DNA of 17,166 nucleotides from Saccharopolyspora_D taberi (lineage in GTDB: Bacteria; Actinomycetota; Actinomycetes; Mycobacteriales; Pseudonocardiaceae). Both the position numbers and the translations under genes were made by a program. Location of the stretch: contig NZ_BAAAUX010000008.1 in the NCBI RefSeq assembly GCF_039534165.1, forward strand, positions 1 to 17,166. The letters run 5' to 3'. Positions 1-6,442 of the stretch are shown one piece after another. Under the pieces are notes generated by a model. The model worked only from the letters and a program-made list of their open reading frames with translations, searched no databases and was not told the DNA's origin. Position 1 is the first letter of the stretch; each line of letters begins with the position of its first letter.

Positions 1-554
1 TTGGGCGACTGCGGCTTCGGGGGCACGACACCGCCGTCGGCGTCGGCGCCCGGCTTCGGCCCGGGCTTCGGTCCCGGCTTGGGACCGGGCTTGGGCGCAC
101 CCGGCTTCGGCGCCGGGCGCTCGGAGCGCTCGGAACGCGGCTGCGCGGGGGCGTCGGCCTTGGCGGCCGGAGCCTCCTCGAAGGGCTTGGTCTCGGGCGC
201 GGGCGCCTTGGGGCCCGGCTTCGGTCCCGGCTTGGGGCCGGGCTTCGGGCGTTCGCCCGCGGGCGTCTCCGGGCGCGGGCCCGGTCGCGGACCGGGCTTG
301 GCCGCCGGGGCCTCCGGGCGGGCGCCCTCGGGCGGGCGCACCGGCGGAGCCGGCTTCGCGCCGCCGGAACGGCCGGAGTCCTTCTTGCCGCCGGAGCGGG
401 GGAACGCGTCGCGCAGCCTGCGGGCCACCGGGGCCTCCACGGTGGACGACGCAGACTTGACGTACTCGCCCTGTTCGGCGAGCTTGTTGAGAACTTCCTT
501 GCTTGTCACGCCGAGCTCTTTGGCGAGCTCGTGTACGCGGGCCTTGCCTGCCAC
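1..554 (-). CDS. infB: Translation initiation factor IF-2, N-terminal part (cut by window edge)
   Basis: IF-2 is the GTPase that brings initiator tRNA to the 30S subunit and promotes subunit joining. Only the first 184 codons lie here. They begin VAGKARVHELAKELGVTSKE, the conserved IF2_N helical domain, continue through SASSTVEAPVARRLRDAF, and then enter a long disordered stretch of Pro, Lys, Gly, Arg and Ala with PKPGPKPG-type repeats, typical of actinobacterial IF-2. The GTPase domains lie beyond position 1. The GTG at 552-554 is chosen as start because AGGAG (minus strand, 559-563) sits just upstream and the next residues match the family start. An in-frame ATG at 564-566 has no Shine-Dalgarno sequence. 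The gene is last in the minus-strand order rimP, nusA, ylxR, infB, with about 115 nt separating it from ylxR. Identity is secure; the rest of the protein cannot be judged. Confidence 0.93.
   Translation of the reverse strand, partial: MAGKARVHELAKELGVTSKEVLNKLAEQGEYVKSASSTVEAPVARRLRDAFPRSGGKKDSGRSGGAKPAPPVRPPEGARPEAPAAKPGPRPGPRPETPAGERPKPGPKPGPKPGPKAPAPETKPFEEAPAAKADAPAQPRSERSERPAPKPGAPKPGPKPGPKPGPKPGADADGGVVPPKPQSP
50..255 (-). repeat. Low-complexity Pro-Lys-Gly codon repeats inside infB
   Basis: Two blocks, about 50-110 and 205-255, are built of near-identical 6- to 12-bp words (ggcttcgg, cccgg, ggcttggg) that encode PKPGPKPG on the minus strand. They form the disordered linker of IF-2. 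Such tracts vary in length between strains by slippage. No separate function is visible. Confidence 0.6.
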
Positions 555-669
555 TGCTCTCCTCATCTGGTGAGGCCGGGCGGCAGTCCCGCTCGACCTC
601 GTCCTATCGCCGATGCGCGTTCATGGCTTCAGCTTCACGGCTGATTCATGACGGGTCGACCTGCTTCCT

Positions 670-1074
670 TCAATGCCTGGCGCGGGAGGTTCCCGCGTCG
701 GTCGCTGCATGAGCCACCGGGTGGCTCGGACCGGATCCGGATGTGTTCAACCGCTCCGGGCGGTCCAGATATTCCCGCACGGCCGAGAGGTCGAGTGGCC
801 CCGGCACCCGGAGTGCCCGCGGGAACGCCCGACGCCGCTCGGCCAGACGCAGGCACTCGGGATCGGGGTGCAGCCACGCGCCCCGCCCCGATCGCCGACA
901 TCGGGGATCCGGAACGGCGGCGCGCTCCGCACGACCGTCCTCGGCCACCACTCTCAGCAGCTCGGTGGCCAACGCACGGGCCCGACAACCCACACACGTC
1001 CGAACCGGACCGCGAGCGATGTCGCGGTCAGCGGGATTTGTTGCGCGGATTGTCGCTCCCTCGCGTCGAGCCAA
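670..1074 (-). CDS. ylxR: YlxR family RNA-binding protein (DUF448)
   Basis: This is a small basic protein of the YlxR/DUF448 family, usually encoded between nusA and infB. The diagnostic features are GPVRTCVGCRARA near the N-terminus, then LLRVV, and later GRGAWLHPDPECL followed by RRRAFPRALR. The family is a predicted nucleic-acid binder linked to translation or transcription; its exact role here is not shown. The start is uncertain. I give the TTG at 1074, which lies 22 nt past the nusA stop and yields LARREGATIR, resembling other family starts. A GTG at 1128, overlapping nusA by 32 nt, is also open. Neither has a good ribosome site, so coupling to nusA translation is likely. The tail after the conserved core is poorly conserved and contains a short palindrome (CGCGGGA/TCCCGCG near 680-697) without a T-run. 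Confidence 0.85.
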   Translation of the reverse strand: MARREGATIRATNPADRDIARGPVRTCVGCRARALATELLRVVAEDGRAERAAVPDPRCRRSGRGAWLHPDPECLRLAERRRAFPRALRVPGPLDLSAVREYLDRPERLNTSGSGPSHPVAHAATDAGTSRARH

Positions 1075-1096
1075 CTGTGATTCTAACCCGACGCCC

Positions 1097-2167
1097 TCAC
1101 TCGGCCGAACCCACGGTCGGCACGCCACCGACCGCCGGGTCCAGTCCGGCCGCCGACGCGGGCGGCTGCCCGGCCGAGGTGGTCGGCGAGCCCGGGTCGG
1201 CGTCGCTGCGGATGTCGATCCGCCAGCCGGTCAGCCGGGCGGCCAGCCGGGCGTTCTGCCCCTCCTTGCCGATGGCCAGCGAGAGCTGGAAGTCGGGGAC
1301 GACGACCCGCGCGGTCTTGGCGCGCTCGTCGACGACCTCCACCGAGACCACCTTGGCGGGCGAGAGGGCGTTGCCGACGAAGGTCGCCGGGTCCTCGGAG
1401 AAGTCGATGATGTCGATCTTCTCGCCGCCCAGCTCGCTCATCACGTTGCGCACCCGCGCGCCCATCGGGCCGATGCAGGCGCCCTTGGCGTTGACGCCGC
1501 TGACCGTCGAGCGGACCGCGATCTTGGAGCGGTGCCCGGCCTCGCGGGCCACCGCAGGGATCTCGACGGTGCCGTCGGCGATCTCCGGGACCTCCAGCGC
1601 GAACAGCCGCCGGACCAGGTTCGGGTGCGTGCGCGACAGCGTGATCTGCGGGCCGCGGGCGCTGCGCGAGACGCCGACGACGTAGCACTTGATCCGGGTT
1701 CCGTGCTCGTAGCGCTCGCCCGGGACCTGCTCGGCGGCGGGGATCACGCCCTCGCTGTCGCCGACCTGCACGATGACCATGCCGCGGGAGTTGGCCTTGG
1801 CGTCGCGCTGGATGACGCCGCCGAGGATCTCGCCCTCCTTGGTGGAGAACTCGCCGAAGGTGCGCTCGTGCTCGGCGTCCCGCAGGCGCTGCAGGATGAC
1901 CTGCCGCGCGGTGGTCGCCGCGATCCGGCCGAAGCCCTCAGGAGTGTCGTCCCACTCCTCTTCCACGGTGCCGTCGGAGGCCAGGGTGTGGGCGAGCACC
2001 CGCACGACACCGGTCTTGCGGTCCACCTCCACCCGGGCGTGCGGCTGGTGCCCCTCGGTGTGGCGGTAGGCGGTGAGCAGTGCTGACTCGATCGCCTCAA
2101 GGACCGTCTCGAACGGGATGTCCTTGTCGCGTTCGATCGCCCGCAGCGCCGCGATGTCGACGTTCAC
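1097..2167 (-). CDS. nusA: Transcription termination/antitermination factor NusA
   Basis: NusA binds RNA polymerase and nascent RNA and modulates pausing, intrinsic termination and rRNA antitermination. The protein has 356 residues, the short form usual in Gram-positive bacteria without the C-terminal acidic repeats of E. coli NusA. Domains in order: N-terminal RNAP-binding domain (about 1-105), S1 domain (about 110-180, with GEILGGVIQ), then two KH domains. Their GxxG loops are seen as CIGPMGARVR (about 231-240) and LAIGKEGQNARLAAR (about 297-311). The last 35 residues are Pro/Ala/Gly-rich and probably disordered. The GTG start overlaps the rimP stop as GTGA (2164-2167), so it is translationally coupled to rimP. 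It is the second gene of the operon. Confidence 0.97.
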   Translation of the reverse strand: MNVDIAALRAIERDKDIPFETVLEAIESALLTAYRHTEGHQPHARVEVDRKTGVVRVLAHTLASDGTVEEEWDDTPEGFGRIAATTARQVILQRLRDAEHERTFGEFSTKEGEILGGVIQRDAKANSRGMVIVQVGDSEGVIPAAEQVPGERYEHGTRIKCYVVGVSRSARGPQITLSRTHPNLVRRLFALEVPEIADGTVEIPAVAREAGHRSKIAVRSTVSGVNAKGACIGPMGARVRNVMSELGGEKIDIIDFSEDPATFVGNALSPAKVVSVEVVDERAKTARVVVPDFQLSLAIGKEGQNARLAARLTGWRIDIRSDADPGSPTTSAGQPPASAAGLDPAVGGVPTVGSAE

Positions 2168-2721
2168 CTCGACTCCTCCGTGTCTTCCCGGCCGTCCCCG
2201 CTTCCGGGGGCGCCGTCCGCAGCCCGCTCCAGCCTGACCAGGTCCTCCGCCGGTGGCTGCTGGAATTCCACCTCGACCACTGCGCGCTCGATCTCGCGGT
2301 AGGCCAGCCTGCGGATCTCGCCGCCGACCAGCACGACCACGCCCTCATCATCGGCTTCGCCGACCCGGACCACCAAATCGGCGCCCTCGGTGGACCGCAC
2401 CTTGACCAGCCGGTAGCGGGCCCGCCGCCAGTGCCGCGGCTTGGTCAGGGGGCGGTCGACGCCGGGCGAGGTCACCTCGAGCGTGTAAGAACCCGCGAGG
2501 ACGTGTTCGTGGGCGTCGAGCACCTTGGACACCTCGCGGCTGACTGCGGAGATCTCGTCGAGCCCGACGCCGTCGTCGGCGTCCACGACGACCTTGACCA
2601 GGCGGCGGCGCCCGGCCTGTTGCACGTCGAGCTCTTCGAGGTCGAAGCCGGCGGCCGACACGGCCTCGGCTACGACGGGCTCCAGCTGCGCGGCGACCGC
2701 ACCGCGCGGCGGGCTGGACAC
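2164..2721 (-). CDS. rimP: Ribosome maturation factor RimP
   Basis: RimP assists 30S subunit maturation. The protein has 185 residues. It starts with a helix-rich N-terminal segment (LEPVVAEAVSAAGFDLEELD), followed by the family hallmark SYTLEVTSPGVDRPLTKPRH at about 78-97, then the C-terminal SH3-like domain (residues about 100-160). The tail is acidic and Gly-rich (GSGDGREDTEESR). The GTG start at 2721 is supported by GAGGGAG seven bases upstream on the minus strand. It is the first gene of the rimP–nusA–ylxR–infB operon and shares a GTGA overlap with nusA. Its upstream region holds the 16-bp tandem repeats and a candidate promoter. Identity is secure. Confidence 0.96.
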   Translation of the reverse strand: MSSPPRGAVAAQLEPVVAEAVSAAGFDLEELDVQQAGRRRLVKVVVDADDGVGLDEISAVSREVSKVLDAHEHVLAGSYTLEVTSPGVDRPLTKPRHWRRARYRLVKVRSTEGADLVVRVGEADDEGVVVLVGGEIRRLAYREIERAVVEVEFQQPPAEDLVRLERAADGAPGSGDGREDTEESR

Positions 2722-2774
2722 GTTGGCACTCCCTCAGGTTCTTCCGGGGTCTTCTCGGACCTACAGCGTGTGGG

Positions 2775-2789
2775 GGCGCCTGCGGCGCC
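2775..2789. other. Short perfect palindrome (stem GGCGCC) in the rimP leader
   Basis: GGCGCC, three bases (TGC), GGCGCC forms a six-base-pair GC stem between the tandem repeats and the rimP start. No T-run follows on either strand, so it is not a standard terminator. It may fold in the operon leader RNA. Confidence 0.4.
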
Positions 2790-2811
2790 GCGGTCCCGCG
2801 TCCCTTCCAGG

Positions 2812-2875
2812 GGATGCCCTTCCGAAGAGATGCCCCTCCGAAGAGATGCCCCTCCGGAGAGATGCCCCTCCGGAG
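2812..2875. repeat. Four 16-bp tandem repeats upstream of rimP
   Basis: Four head-to-tail 16-bp units lie at 2812-2827, 2828-2843, 2844-2859 and 2860-2875. The consensus on the plus strand is AGATGCCCCTCCGRAG. Units 3 and 4 are identical, unit 2 differs by one base, and unit 1 by a few. Each unit contains TCCGRA, a near-palindromic core. They lie between the start of rimP and a candidate -10 box near 2926-2931, so they would be transcribed into the 5' leader of the translation operon if that promoter is real. No protein-coding role is credible, because open frames across them only spell the repeat. Confidence 0.8.
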
Positions 2876-2925
2876 AGTGCGCGGTACCCCACGACCAGTG
2901 CTGCACGTGCCGGCCGCGGTCGCCC

Positions 2926-2955
2926 AGCGTATCGCGTCCGGCTGCCGACCAGCGC
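2926..2955 (-). promoter_or_regulatory. Candidate promoter of the rimP–nusA–ylxR–infB operon
   Basis: Reading the minus strand, GATACGCT contains a TANNNT -10 hexamer (TACGCT, 2926-2931). No good -35 hexamer is visible at the expected distance. Transcription from here would give a leader of about 200 nt carrying the 16-bp repeats. Support is weak and rests on the -10 match and on position in the divergent gap. Confidence 0.3.
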
Positions 2956-3010
2956 GGCGTGGCCGGGCCAGACCGCGGCGGCGGGTGATCGCCTGGCAGG
3001 ATAGGCCGAC

Positions 3011-3502
3011 GTGGAATCCCCTTCGCGAACCCGGCACGCGTTCGGCCGCCGGGCAGCCCTGCGCCTGTTCGCGCTGGCCCCGGTGGCGGCGGCGCTGACG
3101 ACCGCGTGCGCTCCGCGCGAAGCGGAACCCGACGTGCTGCTGGAGGTGGCCCGCGCGGCCAAGGCGGACGCGGCGCTCGCCGAGGCAGTCGGCCGTGCGC
3201 ACGCCGGCCTGGCCGAAGCCGCGGGCGAGGTCGCGACCGTCCGCAAGGCGCACGCGCAGGCGTTGCAGCAGGAGATCGACCGGGTCAACCCGCCGGATCC
3301 GGAAGCCCCGCCCTCGGTGCCGGAAGCACCGCCCGCGCAAGCCCCGAGTTCATCCGATCAAGCGACGGAGCAGCTGAGGGCAGCCGCCCGCGCGGCCCAG
3401 CAGCAGGCCGCGGCCCTGGTGCCGTCGCTGCCGCCCTACCGCGCGGGCCTGGCCGGATCGGTCTCGGCCGGCTGCGCGTGCCTGCTGGAGGTGCTGTCGT
3501 GA
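3011..3502 (+). CDS. Predicted Tat-exported, possibly lipid-anchored alanine-rich protein
   Basis: This 163-residue protein has a signal sequence with a twin arginine (GRRAALR, residues 12-18), a hydrophobic stretch (LFALAPVAAAL) and a Cys at 33 in LTTAC. The Cys suggests a lipoprotein, but position -3 is Thr rather than Leu/Val/Ile, so the lipobox is imperfect. The mature part is Ala/Glu-rich and helical, with heptad-like stretches (about 40-90), a Pro-rich hinge (PPDPEAPPSVPEAPP) and a second helical stretch (about 118-145). I know no enzymatic function. It occupies the place of M. tuberculosis Rv2843, divergent from rimP. The GTG at 3011 is chosen because it places the RR motif properly; AGGA lies about ten bases upstream. 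Its stop overlaps the next gene as GTGA, so the two are co-translated and probably act together at the envelope. Confidence 0.75.
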   Translation: MESPSRTRHAFGRRAALRLFALAPVAAALTTACAPREAEPDVLLEVARAAKADAALAEAVGRAHAGLAEAAGEVATVRKAHAQALQQEIDRVNPPDPEAPPSVPEAPPAQAPSSSDQATEQLRAAARAAQQQAAALVPSLPPYRAGLAGSVSAGCACLLEVLS

Positions 3503-3942
3503 CGGAGCTGTCCGACGAAGCCGCGGAAGCGCTGCGAGCGGCGCTGGGCGCCGAACACGCCGCGATCTGGACCTACGGGCTGGCCGGTGCCTTCGCGGAC
3601 AAGCCCAGGGTGCGCGAAGCCATCGAAGACGCGATGAACACCCACCGCGGCCACCGCGACGGCGCCGACCGGCTGATCCGCGCCGCGGGCCAGACCCCGC
3701 CAGCGGCCCAACCCGCCTACGACGCGGGCACGCTCACCGACGAGAAGTCGGCGGTGCAGCTGCTGATCAAGGTGGAGAACGACTGCCAGATCGGCTGGCG
3801 CTCGGTGCTGGAGAACACCGAGGACCCGGAACTGCGCCGCACCGCCCTGGACGGACTCACCACCTCGGCAACGCGCGCAACCCGCTGGCGGCTGACCATC
3901 GGCCAGCACCCGGCGGCCCCGGAGTTTCCCGGGAAGCCCTGA
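3499..3942 (+). CDS. DUF4439 ferritin-like protein
   Basis: The protein has 147 residues and is almost all helical, matching the DUF4439 ferritin-like family. Likely metal or core residues are seen in GAEHAAIWTYG (E19, H20), NTHRGHRDGAD (H49, H52) and KVENDCQIGWRSVLE. It lacks a signal peptide, so the protein itself is predicted cytoplasmic, unlike its upstream partner. The GTG start at 3499 is preceded by GGAGG at seven bases and overlaps the upstream stop as GTGA. The pair corresponds to Rv2843–Rv2844 next to rimP in mycobacteria. Whether it binds iron is not known; the four-helix EH/H pattern permits it. The C-terminus is Pro-rich (HPAAPEFPGKP). The function remains unassigned. Confidence 0.8.
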   Translation: MTELSDEAAEALRAALGAEHAAIWTYGLAGAFADKPRVREAIEDAMNTHRGHRDGADRLIRAAGQTPPAAQPAYDAGTLTDEKSAVQLLIKVENDCQIGWRSVLENTEDPELRRTALDGLTTSATRATRWRLTIGQHPAAPEFPGKP

Positions 3943-4042
3943 GCAGCGGATACGGCTTCGGCCACTCACGGCGCAACGTCACAACGCGAGCAAACGCACA
4001 CGACGAAACCGGAACGAAGTCCCACCTACAAGGGCGGGGTTT

Positions 4043-4183
4043 GGTTCTCATCCCGTCGACCTGGCAAAGCCCGATCAGGCCGTGTCAAGGGGGCACAACC
4101 AAGCAAAACCGCAGCGGACCAACACAAACGGCCCCCTTGACGCGGTCTGATAGCCCTCCGTGGAGGTCGACGGGATGAGAACC
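4043..4183. repeat. Long imperfect inverted repeat (about 52-bp arms, 36-bp loop)
   Basis: The left arm 4043-4094 and right arm 4131-4183 are reverse complements over most of their length. The outer 20 bp match perfectly (4043-4062 with 4164-4183). The inner part matches as ATCAGRCCGYGTCAAGGGGGC, and an internal stretch of about 12 bp (around 4063-4074) has diverged. The loop 4095-4130 is A/C-rich. The element lies between convergent genes (DUF4439 gene and the minus-strand membrane protein). It has no transposase and no obvious target duplication. It could act as a two-way transcription terminator, or be a dispersed palindromic or MITE-like repeat of the genome. Copy number cannot be judged here. 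Confidence 0.8.
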
Positions 4184-4218
4184 ACCCCAACCGAACCGCA
4201 GCGAACAACCCCCACTCA

Positions 4219-4386
4219 TCCCGGAGACCTGCCGGGGGTCTGGGGCCGGCGAGGGCCCCAGAACTACGAGCCCTACCGGACTCCGAACCGGCAAAGCCGC
4301 TTCGGTCCCGGAGACCTGCCGGGGGCCGGGGTCGGCGAGAGCCCCGGAAACCACCCACACAAAAGAACCCGAACCGGCAATCCCGC
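4219..4386. repeat. Diverged 87-bp direct tandem duplication
   Basis: Unit 1 (4219-4305) and unit 2 (4306 to about 4386) share a 40-bp block starting TCCCGGAGACCTGCCGGGGG (4219-4259 and 4306-4345, with one gap and a few changes) and a second block CCGAACCGGCAA (4283-4294 and 4369-4380) at the matching offset of 86. The middle has diverged. It follows the inverted repeat and abuts the 3' end of the membrane protein gene. Together with 3943-4042, where I see no feature, and the spacer 4184-4218, it fills the 450-bp gene-free stretch 3943-4392. Confidence 0.75.
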
Positions 4387-4392
4387 CCACTG

Positions 4393-5304
4393 CTACTGCG
4401 GAGCCTGGTCCTGAGGCTTCCCGAGCTTGAGAGCGTCCTTGGTCACCTCGCGCAGCACGGGATCGTTCGCGCTGGTCGGCTTGTCGAAGTAAGCGGAGTC
4501 GCCGATGACGACCAGCCGCTCCTGCCTCTGGGACGCGTAGCCGTCGTCGTCGAGCGCCGGGTACCGCGGCTTGCCCTGGTGACCGTCGTCGACCAGGTCC
4601 TTGATGTTGCCGGTGTTGTTCTTCGTGGTCAGCTCGTTGAGCTCGGTCGCGCTCTGCACGTCCGGCATCAGCACCGTGACCACCGAGGTCAGCACGCGCT
4701 CGCCGCCGGGCAACGTCGTGGTGTAGAGCGCGCGGGTCAGGTGGTCGCACTCCTTGGCCGCGAAGAACTGCGCGATCTTGGCGTTGCTGACGTTCTTGCA
4801 GCCCTGGAACGCCTCTTCCTTCTTCACCGGCGTGAACTGGTACTTCGTGACCGGCCCTGGGTCCTGCGCCACCGGCTCGGGCGCGTCGGGGCGCAGCGCG
4901 GTCCACAGCAGCCCGGAGACCACGGCGATCGCGCAGAGCCCGAGGCCGCGCAGCACCCAGCCCATCGGCGTGACACCGCCGGACCGGGCGGGCTGCCGCG
5001 CGGGCGGCGGCGGTTGCGGCACCGCCTGCCTGGCGGTCGGGTTCGGCCCGGGCCGCGGCGGCTGCGAAGGCGGACCCGCGGACTGCGGAGCAGCAGGCTG
5101 CGAGGACGGCGGCTGCGCATGCGGTGGAGCAGCGGACGGCTGCTGCGGGGGCCTGGGCGGTCCGAACGCGGGGCGGGTCGCCTCTTCGAAGGCGGGCGCA
5201 TCCGGTCGCACTCGCGAGTTGTCGCGCTTGAGCGGCGCGGTCTCGCGCTGAGTATTGGAGAGCGATCCCGTCATCTCATCGGGCGCACCATTCGGGTCCG
5301 GCAC
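4393..5304 (-). CDS. Single-pass membrane protein with proline-rich cytoplasmic N-terminus, function unknown
   Basis: This protein of about 303 residues has three parts. The first 110 residues are disordered and Pro/Gln/Ala-rich. One transmembrane helix follows (MGWVLRGLGLCAIAVVSGLLW), preceded by positive residues. The C-terminal domain, about 165 residues, is expected outside the membrane. It has two Cys (in FQGCKNVS and AKECDHLT) that could form a disulphide and ends Lys/Gln-rich (KLGKPQDQAPQ). Phrases such as NAKIAQFFAAKECDHLTRALYT and DGYASQRQERLVVIGDSAYF look conserved, but I do not recognise a named family. GTG at 5304 is chosen because TACCGT lies eight bases upstream, as in leaderless actinobacterial genes. 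GTG 5310, TTG 5313 and ATG 5274 are alternatives. It lies about 50 nt after the aminotransferase gene on the same strand. Confidence 0.7.
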   Translation of the reverse strand: MPDPNGAPDEMTGSLSNTQRETAPLKRDNSRVRPDAPAFEEATRPAFGPPRPPQQPSAAPPHAQPPSSQPAAPQSAGPPSQPPRPGPNPTARQAVPQPPPPARQPARSGGVTPMGWVLRGLGLCAIAVVSGLLWTALRPDAPEPVAQDPGPVTKYQFTPVKKEEAFQGCKNVSNAKIAQFFAAKECDHLTRALYTTTLPGGERVLTSVVTVLMPDVQSATELNELTTKNNTGNIKDLVDDGHQGKPRYPALDDDGYASQRQERLVVIGDSAYFDKPTSANDPVLREVTKDALKLGKPQDQAPQ

Positions 5305-5312
5305 GGGCACCA

Positions 5313-5318
5313 ACGGTA
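5313..5318 (-). promoter_or_regulatory. Candidate -10 box of a leaderless promoter for the membrane protein gene
   Basis: TACCGT on the minus strand fits TANNNT and ends eight bases before the GTG at 5304. The -35 region is not clear. A small hairpin (CTGAT, TTCG, ATCAG, plus strand 5326-5339) lies just upstream, after the aminotransferase gene stop, and could be a weak terminator or an operator. Confidence 0.35.
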
Positions 5319-5354
5319 GCGGCTACTGATTTCGATCAGAACACGACGTGGGCC

Positions 5355-6377
5355 TCACCGCCGGAGCGCGGCGAGCACGATGTCGACGTCTTCCCCGGTG
5401 TTGTAGAGGTGGAACGCCAACCGGGCCCGGCCGGCGCGGGCCGCGCAGCGCACTCCGGCCCCGGTGAGCCTGGCCACGGCGTCCGGGATCTCGACCGACA
5501 CGATGGCGCTCCCCGCGGGCGCCATCCCGAGCCCCTCCCGCAGCCGGTCGGCCAGCCCGGTGCAGTGCGCGGCGACCTCGGCGAGGTCCAGCCCGGCCAG
5601 CCAGCTCATCGACACGGCCGCACCCACCTGCGAGAACCAGGTCGGCGACAGGTCCAGCGCCCGCGCGTCCCCGGCCAGCCGCAGCGGGAGGCCGTAGGTG
5701 CTCGCCCACGGGTCCTCGGCCGCGTACCAGTTCGCGTTGCCCGGCCGCAGCGGCGCGTCCGCGCGCACCGCCATCCACGCGGCACCGCGCGGGGCGAGCA
5801 GCCACTTGTACCCCGCGGCAACCACCCAGTCGGCCCAGTCCAGCCGCAGCGGTGTCCAGCCCGCGGCCTGCGTCGCGTCGAGCAGCACCCTGGTCGACGC
5901 GGACCGGGCGGCGCGCAGGGCGTCGAGATCGACGAAACGGCCGTCGGCGGACTGCACCACGCTCACCGCGACCACGTCGAACTCGGCAGCGCGGGCGGGG
6001 ATCTCGGCCAGGTCGACCTCGGTGACGGTCACCCCGCGGTCCTGGTGCGCGGCGAACGGGAACGAGACGCTCTTGAAGTCCCCCGCTGCCACCAGCACCC
6101 GCGCGCCGTCCGGCAGCGACCCCGCGACCAGCCCGATCAGCTGCGAGACCGACGCGCCGATCGCGACCCGCTCCGCGGGGAAGCCGACGAGACGGCCGTA
6201 CGCCGCCCTGGCCGTGGCGATCGCGTCGTCGAAGTCGGTCGAGCGGTCCAGTCCCGCGGCCCACCGCGACACCGCTCGGCTCACGGCCTCGGCAGCTTCC
6301 ACCGGCGGGACGCCGATGCTGGCCGTGTTCAGGTAACCGGCGGGGACATCGAACTCCGCTCCGAACGCCTCTCGCAC
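5355..6377 (-). CDS. Aminotransferase class V-fold PLP-dependent enzyme
   Basis: This is a 340-residue fold-type I PLP enzyme of the class V aminotransferase / cysteine desulfurase-like group. Visible landmarks are the N-terminal YLNTASIGVPP, the small-residue phosphate loop GASVSQLIG (about 74-82), the Asp-x-x-Gln in LLDATQAAGW (D167, Q170) that contacts the pyridine ring, and the Schiff-base Lys in AAGYKWLLAPRG (K191). The C-terminal domain ends FHLYNTGEDVDIVLAALRR. There is no conserved active-site Cys loop of the SufS kind, so an aminotransferase or epimerase-like role is more likely than a desulfurase; the substrate is unknown. The GTG start at 6377 gives the family-like beginning MREAFGAEFDVPAGYLNTAS but has no strong ribosome site. 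The gene is divergent from the YjbQ gene with a 65-bp gap and is followed by the membrane protein. Confidence 0.87.
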   Translation of the reverse strand: MREAFGAEFDVPAGYLNTASIGVPPVEAAEAVSRAVSRWAAGLDRSTDFDDAIATARAAYGRLVGFPAERVAIGASVSQLIGLVAGSLPDGARVLVAAGDFKSVSFPFAAHQDRGVTVTEVDLAEIPARAAEFDVVAVSVVQSADGRFVDLDALRAARSASTRVLLDATQAAGWTPLRLDWADWVVAAGYKWLLAPRGAAWMAVRADAPLRPGNANWYAAEDPWASTYGLPLRLAGDARALDLSPTWFSQVGAAVSMSWLAGLDLAEVAAHCTGLADRLREGLGMAPAGSAIVSVEIPDAVARLTGAGVRCAARAGRARLAFHLYNTGEDVDIVLAALRR

Positions 6378-6429
6378 CCCAGCATCGTTGCCGACGCGGA
6401 GAGCCGGTGTCGACCGCCGCCCGGTCGCC

Positions 6430-6435
6430 TACCGT
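6430..6435 (+). promoter_or_regulatory. Candidate -10 box for leaderless transcription of the YjbQ gene
   Basis: TACCGT lies exactly seven bases before the ATG at 6443, the spacing seen for leaderless actinobacterial transcripts. The bases between (GGGGGAC) could also act as a weak ribosome site. The -35 region is poor (TGTCGA about 16 bp upstream). Confidence 0.45.
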
Positions 6436-6442
6436 GGGGGAC

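Noticed and set aside
743..2086. Long plus-strand open frame (447 codons) across ylxR and nusA
   Set aside because: It is the antisense of nusA, whose domains are unmistakable; the frame stays open only because of high GC at third codon positions.
2812..2875. CRISPR array
   Set aside because: Units are contiguous with no spacers, and no cas genes are present.
3106..3498. Upstream extension of the DUF4439 gene in its frame
   Set aside because: The frame is open but overlaps the exported-protein gene, and the Arg/Gly-rich translation is not protein-like; the GTG at 3499 has a good ribosome site.
4043..4183. Insertion sequence ends
   Set aside because: The space between the arms is 36 bp, too short for a transposase, and no transposase is found nearby; a MITE remains possible.
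4160..4414. Plus-strand 84-codon frame, and minus-strand frames across 4026-4358
   Set aside because: They only translate the inverted repeat and the 87-bp duplication (for example GDLPG twice); no ribosome site or recognisable protein.
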